Assembly: GCF_000745835.1 (NCBI RefSeq)
Contig: NZ_JQKB01000005.1
Coordinates: 124,001-188,000, forward strand
Length of the DNA stretch: 64,000 nt
Origin: Belnapia moabensis DSM 16746
Lineage (GTDB): Bacteria > Pseudomonadota > Alphaproteobacteria > Acetobacterales > Acetobacteraceae
Direction of reading: 5' to 3'
A program made the position numbers and the translations under genes. This document shows, one piece after another, positions 48,493 to 56,248 of the stretch (positions are counted from its first letter, which is position 1; every line of letters begins with the position of its first letter). The notes beneath the pieces were generated by a model that saw only the letters and a list, made by a program, of their open reading frames with translations, searched no databases and was not told the DNA's origin.

Positions 48493-50052
48493 ATGGGGGC
48501 CGCATCGTCCGTGCCGCAGGCTAGAATCGCCGCTTTCGACGAAATGCGGGCAGAGGACGGCGTCCGCGCCGCCTATGCCGACATCGACCGCTGGCTCCGC
48601 GCCACTCCACGGGAGCAGCTCGACGCCAAGCGGCGGGAAGCGGAGCTGCTATTCCGCCGCATCGGCATCACCTTCGCCGTCTATGGCGAGGGTGGCGACC
48701 CGGAGCGGCTGATCCCCTTCGACATCATACCACGCATCATCGCGCGCTCGGAATGGGAACGGCTGGCGCTCGGCCTGCGCCAGCGGGTGCGTGCGCTGAA
48801 CGCCTTCCTTGCCGATGTCTACGGCAAGCAGGAGATCCTGCGCGCCGGCCGCATGCCGGCCGCCCTGATCCTGGAGAACGAGGGCTACCGCGCGGAGATG
48901 GTCGGCATCGCGCCGCCCGGTGGGGTCTACACCCATGTCGCTGGCATCGACATGGTGCGCACCGGACCGGACGAGTTCTACGTGCTCGAGGATAATTGCC
49001 GCACGCCCTCCGGCGTCTCCTACATGCTGGAGAACCGCGAGGCGATGCTGCGGCTCTTCCCCAAGCTCTGCGCCCAGCACCGCGTCGCCCCGGTCGGCCG
49101 CTACCCGGAGGAACTGCTGGAGACGCTGAAGGCCGTCGCCCCGGCCCGCGCCGGCGCCGACCCCTGTGTCGTGCTGCTGACGCCCGGACCCTACAACAGC
49201 GCCTATTACGAGCACTGCTTCCTCGCCGACGAGATGGGCGTCGAAGTGGTGGAGGGCGCCGATCTCTGCGTCGATGACGACATCGTCTACATGCGGACCA
49301 CGGCGGGGCCGCGGCGCGTCGATGTCATCTACCGCCGCATCGACGACGAGTTCCTCGACCCGAAGGTCTTCCGCGCCGACAGCCTGGTCGGCGTGCCGGG
49401 GCTGATGTCGGCCTATCGCGCCGGCAATGTCGCGCTCGCCAACGCGCCCGGCGCCGGCATCGCCGACGACAAGGCGATCTATCCCTACGTGCCGGAGATG
49501 GTGCGCTTCTATCTCGGCGAGGAGCCGCTGCTCGCCAATGTGCCCACCTTCCTCTGCGACCGGGAGGAGGACCGCAGGTATGTCCTCGCCAATCTCGACA
49601 AGCTGGTGGTGAAGCTGGCCAAGGGCTCCGGCGGCTACGGAATGATGATCGGCCCGCATGCCACGCGGGACGTGCGGGAGGAATTCCGTGCCCGCATCCT
49701 GGCAAAGCCCGGTGACTACATCGCGCAGCCGACGCTGGCGCTCTCCACATGCCCGACGGTCGTCGAGCAGGGCATCGCGCCGCGCCATGTGGACCTCAGG
49801 CCCTTCATACTCTCGGGCAAGGAAATCCGAATCGTCCCCGGCGGGCTGACGCGTGTTGCCATCCGCGAGGGCTCGCTCGTCGTCAATTCCTCGCAGGGCG
49901 GCGGGACGAAGGATACTTGGATCCTTGAGGACGAGGGGCCTGGCGAGGCCGCGATTCAATCGCAGTCCCAGTCTCAATCGCAATCCCAGTCTCAATCGCA
50001 ATCCCAGTCTCAATCGCAATCCCAGTCTCAATCGCAATCGGTGGGCGGCTGA
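48493..50052 (+). CDS. Circularly permuted ATP-grasp protein (DUF404/407, COG2308) with (QS)14 tail
   Basis: A 519-residue predicted ATP-dependent carboxylate-amine ligase of the circularly permuted ATP-grasp family. Typical segments are FDEMRAEDGVRAAYADIDRW, LFRRIGITFAVYGEGGD, ERLIPFDIIPRII, GLRQRVRALNAFLADVY, VLEDNCRTPSGVSYML, KLVVKLAKGSGGYGMMIGPH and IVPGGLTRVA. Proteins of this family occur with alpha-E and Anbu proteins and are thought to make or attach short peptides. The C-terminus is an unusual run of 14 Gln-Ser pairs encoded by an 18-bp tandem repeat. The start is uncertain: ATG at 48493 or 48418, both with weak ribosome sites. It overlaps the alpha-E gene by one base. Confidence 0.92.
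   Translation: MGAASSVPQARIAAFDEMRAEDGVRAAYADIDRWLRATPREQLDAKRREAELLFRRIGITFAVYGEGGDPERLIPFDIIPRIIARSEWERLALGLRQRVRALNAFLADVYGKQEILRAGRMPAALILENEGYRAEMVGIAPPGGVYTHVAGIDMVRTGPDEFYVLEDNCRTPSGVSYMLENREAMLRLFPKLCAQHRVAPVGRYPEELLETLKAVAPARAGADPCVVLLTPGPYNSAYYEHCFLADEMGVEVVEGADLCVDDDIVYMRTTAGPRRVDVIYRRIDDEFLDPKVFRADSLVGVPGLMSAYRAGNVALANAPGAGIADDKAIYPYVPEMVRFYLGEEPLLANVPTFLCDREEDRRYVLANLDKLVVKLAKGSGGYGMMIGPHATRDVREEFRARILAKPGDYIAQPTLALSTCPTVVEQGIAPRHVDLRPFILSGKEIRIVPGGLTRVAIREGSLVVNSSQGGGTKDTWILEDEGPGEAAIQSQSQSQSQSQSQSQSQSQSQSQSQSQSVGG
49957..50040 (+). repeat. 18-bp tandem repeat encoding (Gln-Ser)14
   Basis: Four full copies of CAATCGCAATCCCAGTCT (the first, 49957-49974, with one G for A; copies at 49975, 49993 and 50011) and a partial 12-bp copy at 50029-50040. 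Every unit is 18 bp, so gain or loss of copies keeps the frame and changes only the length of the QS tail of the ATP-grasp protein. The low-GC, CAA/TCG/TCC/TCT codon use stands out from the surrounding gene. Confidence 0.95.
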
Positions 50053-50990
50053 TGCTCAGCCGCACGGCCGACAACCTGTTCTGGCTGGCGCGCTACACGG
50101 AGCGGGCCGGCAATGTCGCCCGCGGCCTCGGCGTCGCATCACGCATGGCGGCGCTCACCGCGCGGCTCGGTGCGGAGGCGGATGAATGGCGTTCGCTCGT
50201 CACCGCCTCGGGCAGCGATGCCAGCTTCTACCGGAAATACGAGGCGCCGACGGCGGAGGCGGTCGTCCACTGGCTGGTCTTCGACCCAGAGAACCCCTCC
50301 GGCATCCTTCCCTCCATCGAGGCGGCGCGGCGCAACGCGCGGGCGGTGCGGACGGCGCTGACCGTCGACATGTGGGAGGCGCTGAACGACACCTGGAACC
50401 ACCTCCGCGCCTTGCCGCCCGAAGCTATGGAAGGCGAGAAGCTCGCCGATTTCCTCAGCTGGGTGCGCGAGCGCGTCACGCTCTTCAACGGCGCGGCACA
50501 TGACACCATGCTGCGCGACGAGGCCTGGCGCTTCGTCCATCTCGGCACCATGCTGGAACGCGCCGACAACACCGCGCGGCTGCTCGACGTGAAGCACCAC
50601 CTGTTGACGGCGGAGGCGGAGGGCGCGGTCGATTACGTGCAGTGGCAGGCGGTGCTGCGGTCCGTCTCGGCGCTGCGCTCCTACCAGTGGATCTACCGCG
50701 ACCGGCTGAACCCGCGACGCATCGCGGAGCTGATGATCCTCCGCCCCGAGCTGCCGCGCAGCCTGATGGCCTGCTTCGCCGAGGTGGCGGAGACGCTGGA
50801 AGCGATCGCGCTCGGCCATGGTGGGCGGCGTGGCGAGTGCCATCGCCTTGCCGGCACTCTGCAGGCGCAGCTGCGCTACGGGCGGATCGACGCCATCATG
50901 GAGGAGGGGCTGCATGCCTTCCTCACGACGATGATCGAACGTGTCGCGGCGCTCGGCGGCGAGATCGACGCCTTCTACATCCGGCATTGA
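50052..50990 (+). CDS. Alpha-E domain protein (DUF403, COG2307)
   Basis: A 312-residue all-helical protein of the alpha-E family. Diagnostic segments are MLSRTADNLFWLARYTERAG at the start, the repeated LGTMLERADNTARLLDVKHH, VLRSVSALRSYQWIYRD and the C-terminal ERVAALGGEIDAFYI. It always travels with the circularly permuted ATP-grasp ligase, and is considered its partner in an uncharacterised peptide-forming reaction. It overlaps the ATP-grasp stop (TGATG) and precedes the Anbu gene by 7 bp. Confidence 0.93.
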   Translation: MLSRTADNLFWLARYTERAGNVARGLGVASRMAALTARLGAEADEWRSLVTASGSDASFYRKYEAPTAEAVVHWLVFDPENPSGILPSIEAARRNARAVRTALTVDMWEALNDTWNHLRALPPEAMEGEKLADFLSWVRERVTLFNGAAHDTMLRDEAWRFVHLGTMLERADNTARLLDVKHHLLTAEAEGAVDYVQWQAVLRSVSALRSYQWIYRDRLNPRRIAELMILRPELPRSLMACFAEVAETLEAIALGHGGRRGECHRLAGTLQAQLRYGRIDAIMEEGLHAFLTTMIERVAALGGEIDAFYIRH

Positions 50991-50997
50991 GCACGAG

Positions 50998-51750
50998 ATG
51001 ACCTACTGCGTCGGCCTGCATCTGCGTGAGGGGCTGGTCCTGCTCTCCGACACGCGGACCAATGCAGGCGTCGACAACATCTCGACCTTCGGCAAGATGC
51101 AGGTCGAGGAGAGCCCTGGCGAGCGGGTGCTGGCGATGCTCTCGGCCGGCAACCTCGCCATCACCCAGGCGGTATGGAACCGGCTGCAGGAAGGCGTTTC
51201 CCTCGGCGGCGAGATCTTGACCCTGCGCAGCGCGCCCAGCATGTTCCGCGCGGCACAGCTGGTTGGCCAGGCGGTGCGCGAGGTCTATGCCGCTGACGGC
51301 CCTGCGCTCTCGGCGCAAGGCGTGCGCTTCGACATCTCGCTGATGCTCGGCGGGCAGATCGCCGGCGGGCCGCCACGGCTCTTCCTCGTTTATGCGGCTG
51401 GGAATTTCATCGAGGCGACGACCGACACGCCCTTCCTCCAGATCGGCGAGCACAAGTATGGCAAGCCGATCCTCGACCGCGTCGTCGGATTCGACACGCC
51501 GCTGATGGATGGCGTGAAGCTGGTGCTCATCAGCATGGACAGCACGCTGCGCTCCAACCTCACCGTTGGCATGCCCGTGGACCTGCTGCTCTATGGAACG
51601 GACAGCTTCCGCGTAACGCTCAGGCGGCGGATCACCGAGGAGGACGCGTATTTCCGGGCGGTCTCGGAGGGTTGGTCCGGTGCGCTGCGCAACGCCTATA
51701 TGGCCCTGCCGCGGCCGGACTGGCTGGCGGAGGCTGCAGCGGGGGAGTAG
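50998..51750 (+). CDS. Anbu proteasome-like peptidase (COG3484)
   Basis: A 250-residue Ntn-hydrolase of the Anbu (ancestral beta subunit) family, a bacterial relative of HslV and the 20S proteasome. It begins MTYCVGLHLREGLVLLSDTR; removal of the methionine leaves Thr as the N-terminal nucleophile, with D18 and K33 (numbered with Met) at the proteasome active-site positions 17 and 32/33. Length and the C-terminal ITEEDAYFRAVSEGWSGALR are typical. No ATPase partner is known for Anbu. It ends the three-gene cassette with the ATP-grasp and alpha-E genes; the transglutaminase-like gene usually found in this cluster is absent here. Confidence 0.95.
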   Translation: MTYCVGLHLREGLVLLSDTRTNAGVDNISTFGKMQVEESPGERVLAMLSAGNLAITQAVWNRLQEGVSLGGEILTLRSAPSMFRAAQLVGQAVREVYAADGPALSAQGVRFDISLMLGGQIAGGPPRLFLVYAAGNFIEATTDTPFLQIGEHKYGKPILDRVVGFDTPLMDGVKLVLISMDSTLRSNLTVGMPVDLLLYGTDSFRVTLRRRITEEDAYFRAVSEGWSGALRNAYMALPRPDWLAEAAAGE

Positions 51751-51784
51751 CCTCGGCGGCAAGAATGGTCTTGAGGGAACGTCC

Positions 51785-52744
51785 ATGCGCCGCCGCATGC
51801 TGCTTGCCGCGCCGTGCCTCCTTGCCCAGCCGCGCCCTGGTGCCGCGCAGCCCTGGCCGAGCCGCCCGGTACGCATCGTCGTGCCCTTCGGCCTCGGCGG
51901 CTCGGCCGATATCGCCGCTCGCCTCCTTGCCGATCCGCTAAGTGCGGCGCTCGGCCAGCCGGTCGTCGTCGAGAACCGGCCGGGGGCGGGGGCTGTCATC
52001 GGCACGGATGTGGTGGCGAAGTCGCCGCCCGACGGCCACACCTTGCTGCTGATGTCGAACACCCATACTGCCAACGAGACGCTGTTGCAGAACCGGCCCT
52101 ATGCGCTGATGCGCGACCTGGTACCCGTCGCCGCCATCAACATCGCCTATCACGTCCTGGCGGTGCATGCCTCGCTCGGCATCCAGACGGTGCCCGAGTT
52201 GATCGCCAGGGCGCGCGCGGCGCCGGGCAAGCTCGACTACGCCTCCTCCGGGCCGGGGACGCCGTATCACATCGCCTCCGAGGTATTCGCGGCGATGGCC
52301 GGCATCCGGCTCAACCACATCCCCTTCCGTGGCAGCAACGAGGCGCGGACGGCGCTGATCGCGGGCCAGGTGCCGATCATGTTCGACGCCATCCCGACCA
52401 TGCGGGAGCAGATCGTCAATGGCCGCGTCATCGGCCTCGGCACCACCGGCCCCGCGCGCAGCCCTCTGCTGGTGGATCTGCCGGCTGTGGCGGAGACGTT
52501 GCCGGGCTTCGAGGCCTCGATATGGCTCGGGCTGATGGCGCCGGCCGGGTTGCCGACGCCCATCGCGGCGCGGCTGCACGGGGAGGTCGGCAAGGTCCTC
52601 GCCTCGCCCGCGGTACGGGATGTGATGGCGAAGGGCGGAGCAGAGCCGATGCCGATGACGGTCACCGAGTTCGAGGCCTTCCTTCGCCGTGACATCGAGC
52701 GGCAGCGGGAGTGGATCCGCATGGCGAAGATCGAGATGGGTTGA
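51785..52744 (+). CDS. Tripartite tricarboxylate transporter (Bug) substrate-binding protein
   Basis: A 319-residue periplasmic Bug receptor: signal peptide (RRRMLLAAPCLLAQPRPGAA), WPSRPVRIVVPFGLGGSADI, VVVENRPGAGAVIGTDVVAK and the YASSGPGTPYHIASEVF loop. It starts 35 bp after the Anbu stop, but its close spacing (5 bp) to the downstream 2Fe-2S subunit gene puts it with the catabolic unit that runs to 58326. It probably captures the carboxylate or heteroaromatic compound degraded by that unit; no TctAB subunits are in the window. Confidence 0.92.
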   Translation: MRRRMLLAAPCLLAQPRPGAAQPWPSRPVRIVVPFGLGGSADIAARLLADPLSAALGQPVVVENRPGAGAVIGTDVVAKSPPDGHTLLLMSNTHTANETLLQNRPYALMRDLVPVAAINIAYHVLAVHASLGIQTVPELIARARAAPGKLDYASSGPGTPYHIASEVFAAMAGIRLNHIPFRGSNEARTALIAGQVPIMFDAIPTMREQIVNGRVIGLGTTGPARSPLLVDLPAVAETLPGFEASIWLGLMAPAGLPTPIAARLHGEVGKVLASPAVRDVMAKGGAEPMPMTVTEFEAFLRRDIERQREWIRMAKIEMG

Positions 52745-52749
52745 GACCG

Positions 52750-53208
52750 ATGCTCTCCTTCACCCTGAACGGCGCGGCCGTCACGCTCGACATGCCTGAC
52801 GATGTCGCCCTGCTGCATGTGCTGCGCGGTCCGCTCGGCCTCTCCGGCCCCCGCTTCGGCTGCGGCAACGAGCAATGCGGCGCCTGCATGGTGCTGGTGG
52901 ACGGCGAGCCGCGTTGCGCCTGCACGGTGCCCGCCGCCGCCGTCGCTGGCAAGGTGGTGGTGACGGTCGAGGGGCTCGGCACGCCGGAAGCACCGCATCC
53001 GCTGCAGGCGGCCTTCCTCGCCGAACAGGCGGGCCAATGCGGCTATTGCCTCTCCGGCATCCTCGTCAGCGCTGCGGCGTTGCTGGCGCGCAATCCGATG
53101 CCCGAGGAATCCGCGATCCGCGCGGCGCTCGAGCCGCATCTCTGCCGCTGCGGCAGCCACAATCGCATCCTCCGCGCCGTGGCACAGGCCGCGCGGGAAA
53201 TGGCGTGA
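52750..53208 (+). CDS. 2Fe-2S subunit of a molybdenum hydroxylase
   Basis: A 152-residue xanthine-dehydrogenase-family small subunit with two 2Fe-2S clusters: plant-ferredoxin type C38, C43, C46, C58 and the second cluster C97, C100, C132, C134. Together with the downstream molybdopterin subunit (ATG overlaps the stop) it forms a two-subunit enzyme lacking a FAD subunit, as in nicotinate or isoquinoline dehydrogenases that pass electrons to a cytochrome. Cytoplasmic; no signal peptide. Confidence 0.95.
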   Translation: MLSFTLNGAAVTLDMPDDVALLHVLRGPLGLSGPRFGCGNEQCGACMVLVDGEPRCACTVPAAAVAGKVVVTVEGLGTPEAPHPLQAAFLAEQAGQCGYCLSGILVSAAALLARNPMPEESAIRAALEPHLCRCGSHNRILRAVAQAAREMA

Positions 53209-55304
53209 TGCATCGTCTTCCAGGCAACCTGAACACCAACCGCCGCCTCTCCCAATGGCTGGCGATCCATCCCGAGGGGCGCGTCACCATTACGCCCGGC
53301 AAGGTGGAGCTGGGACAAGGAATCCTCACCACCCTCAGCCAGATCGCGGCGGAGGAGCTGGAGGTCGACCTCGCCCGCATCGAGGCGCGGCCGGCCGCGA
53401 CGCCCGACAGCCCCGATGAGGGCGTCACCTCCGGCTCGCTCTCGACGCAGGACAGCGGCGGCGCGCTGCGCCATGCCTGCGCGGCGGCGCGGGCGATCTT
53501 CCTCGGCGTCATCGCGCAGCGTGTCGGCGTGCCGCCGGAGGCGATCCGCATCGAGGATGGCATCTTCCACGGCCCGGCCGGCCCGATCGGCAGCTACTGG
53601 TCGCTCGCCGACCAGGCGCTGCTGGATTGCGAGGCGCCGGCCGAAGCGCGACCCCGCGCGCCGGGCGAGCGGCGGATCGTCGGCCGCTCCGTCCCGCGGC
53701 TCGACCTGCCGGACAAGGTTTTCGGCGCCGCGCGCTACGTCCATGATCTGCGCCTGCCGGGAATGCTGCATGCGCGGGTGGTGCGGCCGCCAGCGCGGGG
53801 AGCGCGGCTCGTAGCGTTGCGCGACGGTCCCTTGCCGGACGACGCGCGGGTGGTGCGGGATGGCAGCTTCCTGGCCGTCCTCGCTGCCACGGAATGGCAG
53901 GCCGAGGCCGCCGCCACCCGTCTCGCCGCCCGCGCCGGGTGGGAAGCCGAGGACACGCTGCCCGAGCAGGCCCTTCTCATCGACTGGCTGCGCGAGGCCG
54001 CGGCACGCGGCGAGCGCAGCAGCGTCGCCAGCCGCGCCGAGCCGGCGCCGCCCGCCGCGCAGACGCTGCGCCGGAGTTTCCACCGGCCCTATCTGGCCCA
54101 TGCCTCCATCGCCCCCTCCTGCGCCGTTGCACGATGGGATGGCGATGCCGTCGAGGTCTTCACCCACAGCCAAGGCCCCTACAACCTCCGTGCCGACCTG
54201 GCGAAGACGCTGCGCTGCGACCCGGCGTTGATTACCGTCCGCCACCGCGAGGGCGCTGGCTGCTACGGCCATAACGGTGCCGATGACGTGGCGCTCGATG
54301 CGGTACTTGCGGCCCGCGCCGCGCCCGGCACGCCCGTCCGCCTGCTCTGGTCGCGCGCGGAGGAACTGGGCTGGGCGCCCTTCTCCCCGGCCATGCTGGC
54401 CGATGTGGAGGCCGATCTCGATGCTGCGGGCAACCTCGTCGGTTGGCGCAGCCACATCGTCAGCAACGGCCATTCCAGCCGGCCGGGGCGCGACCCGGAG
54501 CCGACGCTGCTCTCGGCCTCCATGCTCGCCGCACCCTTTCCGGTGAAGCCGAGCATCAACCCGGCCATGGCGGCGGGCGGCGGGGCGCCGCGCAACGGGG
54601 TGCCGCTCTACCGCATCCCGGTGATGGGCGTGGAGACGACGCGGCTGCTGGACATGCCGATCCGCACTTCCGCGCTGCGCGGCCTCGGCGCCACGCTCAA
54701 TGTTTGGTCGATCGAGAGCGTGATGGACGAAGCGGCGGCGCTGGCCGGCGCCGACCCGCTCGACTACCGCCTGCGCCATCTCGACGACCCGCGCGCCATC
54801 GCCGTGCTGCGGCGGGTGGCCGACCTCGCAGGTTGGGCCGGGCGGGTGCGACGCGAGGGCTTTGGCATGGGTATCGGCTTCGCCCGTTACAAGAACACCG
54901 GAGCCTGGGCCGCCGTCATCGCCGAGGTGGAAGCGTTGGACCGCATCCTCTGCCGCCGCCTCTGGATCGCCGGGGATGTGGGCGAGGCGGTGAACCCCGA
55001 CGGCGTGCTGAACCAGCTCGAGGGCGGCGCCATCCACGGCGCCTCCGTAGCGCTGCTGGAGGAGGTGCGCTTCGACCGCCGCAGCGTCACCAGTGACCAT
55101 TGGGAGGGCTACCCGATCCTCCGCTTCTCCGAGGTGCCGAAGGTGGACCTCGCCCTAATCGACCGGCCGGAGGAGGCCTTCCTCGGTGCCGGGGAGGCCA
55201 GCATGGCGCCAACCATCGCCGCCATCGCCGGCGGCATCACCGAGGCGCTCGGCATCCGGCCGCGCCAGCTTCCCTTCACCCCTGAGACCCTGGCCCGCGC
55301 ATGA
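53208..55304 (+). CDS. Molybdopterin subunit of a two-subunit molybdenum hydroxylase
   Basis: A 698-residue catalytic subunit. It opens with NRRLSQWLAIHPEGRVTITP and GKVELGQGILTTLSQIAAEE, as in nicotinate dehydrogenase subunit B-type proteins, has SALRGLGATLNVWSIES in the substrate-channel region and ends with GAGEASMAPTIAAIAGG containing the catalytic glutamate. There is no Tat signal. It is coupled with the 2Fe-2S gene upstream and a dihydroxyphthalate-decarboxylase-like gene downstream (ATGA). It likely hydroxylates an N-heteroaromatic or aromatic carboxylate using water; the substrate is unknown. Confidence 0.92.
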   Translation: MHRLPGNLNTNRRLSQWLAIHPEGRVTITPGKVELGQGILTTLSQIAAEELEVDLARIEARPAATPDSPDEGVTSGSLSTQDSGGALRHACAAARAIFLGVIAQRVGVPPEAIRIEDGIFHGPAGPIGSYWSLADQALLDCEAPAEARPRAPGERRIVGRSVPRLDLPDKVFGAARYVHDLRLPGMLHARVVRPPARGARLVALRDGPLPDDARVVRDGSFLAVLAATEWQAEAAATRLAARAGWEAEDTLPEQALLIDWLREAAARGERSSVASRAEPAPPAAQTLRRSFHRPYLAHASIAPSCAVARWDGDAVEVFTHSQGPYNLRADLAKTLRCDPALITVRHREGAGCYGHNGADDVALDAVLAARAAPGTPVRLLWSRAEELGWAPFSPAMLADVEADLDAAGNLVGWRSHIVSNGHSSRPGRDPEPTLLSASMLAAPFPVKPSINPAMAAGGGAPRNGVPLYRIPVMGVETTRLLDMPIRTSALRGLGATLNVWSIESVMDEAAALAGADPLDYRLRHLDDPRAIAVLRRVADLAGWAGRVRREGFGMGIGFARYKNTGAWAAVIAEVEALDRILCRRLWIAGDVGEAVNPDGVLNQLEGGAIHGASVALLEEVRFDRRSVTSDHWEGYPILRFSEVPKVDLALIDRPEEAFLGAGEASMAPTIAAIAGGITEALGIRPRQLPFTPETLARA

Positions 55305-56248
55305 GCCGATTGACCCTCAGCCTCGCCTGCCACGCCTCCGACCGCACGCGGCCTCTCCTGGACGGGCGCGTCACCATCCCCGGCGTCGATCTCGTACCGC
55401 TGGTGGGCGAGCCGGAGGACATCTTCCGCCGTGCCCTGCGCGACAGGGCCTTCGACATCACCGAGCTGTCGATGGGCTCGCACATCGTCACCACGGCGCG
55501 GGGCGACAGCGCCTATGTCGGAGTGCCGGTCTTCCCGAGCCGGGCCTTCCGCCACTCGGCAATCTACATCCGCACAGATCGTGGCATCCGCAGCGCCGCC
55601 GACCTCGCCGGCCGCAGCATCGGCCTGCCGGAATACCAGCAGACCGCGGCGCTCTGGGTGCGCGGCATCCTGCGCGAGCATTACGGCGTCGATACGCGCG
55701 GTATCGCCTGGCGAACGGGAGGCGAGCGCATCGCCATCACCCTGCCACACGGATTCGACGTGCGGCCGCTCGGGCGTGACCCTGCCCTGGCGCTGGCCGA
55801 GGGCGCCATCGACGCGCTCATCGCCCCACGCCCGCCGAGCGGTCCCGGCATCGCCCGGCTCTACCCGGACTACAAGACAGAGGAGATCGCCTGGCACCGC
55901 GCTACCGGCTTCTTCCCCATCATGCATTGCATCGCCCTGCGGCGGGAGCTGGCGGAGCGGCATCCTTGGCTGCCGCTGGAGCTTCATCGCGCCTTCGCCA
56001 AAGCCCGCGACCTGGCGCTCGGCGAGCTGCAGCTGGTCAACGTGCTGCGCGCCTCGCTGCCCTGGATCGCCGCCGCCTATGAGGAGCAGGCGGCGATCAT
56101 GGGCGGTGATCCATGGCCTTATGGCTTCGCCCGCAACCGCGAGGAGGTCGCGGCGATGATCCGCTTCGCCGTCGCCGACGGACTGGCGGCGAAGCCCATC
56201 GCGCCCGAGGCACTGTTCCACCCGAGCACGCTGGGAGAGAGCGCATGA
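55301..56248 (+). CDS. 4,5-dihydroxyphthalate decarboxylase-like / NMT1-fold protein
   Basis: A 315-residue protein with a periplasmic-binding-protein-like fold, resembling 4,5-dihydroxyphthalate decarboxylases and related ABC-type receptors (start SRLTLSLACHASDRTRPLLD, then GVDLVPLVGEPEDIFRRAL, ITELSMGSHIV, VFPSRAFRHSAIYIRTD). It lacks a signal peptide, which favours a cytosolic enzyme over a receptor. It sits between the molybdenum hydroxylase and an acyl-CoA synthetase, with ATGA overlaps on both sides, so a decarboxylation step of the same pathway is plausible. Catalytic residues cannot be assigned with confidence. Confidence 0.82.
   Translation: MSRLTLSLACHASDRTRPLLDGRVTIPGVDLVPLVGEPEDIFRRALRDRAFDITELSMGSHIVTTARGDSAYVGVPVFPSRAFRHSAIYIRTDRGIRSAADLAGRSIGLPEYQQTAALWVRGILREHYGVDTRGIAWRTGGERIAITLPHGFDVRPLGRDPALALAEGAIDALIAPRPPSGPGIARLYPDYKTEEIAWHRATGFFPIMHCIALRRELAERHPWLPLELHRAFAKARDLALGELQLVNVLRASLPWIAAAYEEQAAIMGGDPWPYGFARNREEVAAMIRFAVADGLAAKPIAPEALFHPSTLGESA

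Noticed and set aside
49957-50040. CRISPR-like array
   Set aside because: The units are contiguous, 18 bp, without spacers, and lie in frame within a coding sequence.
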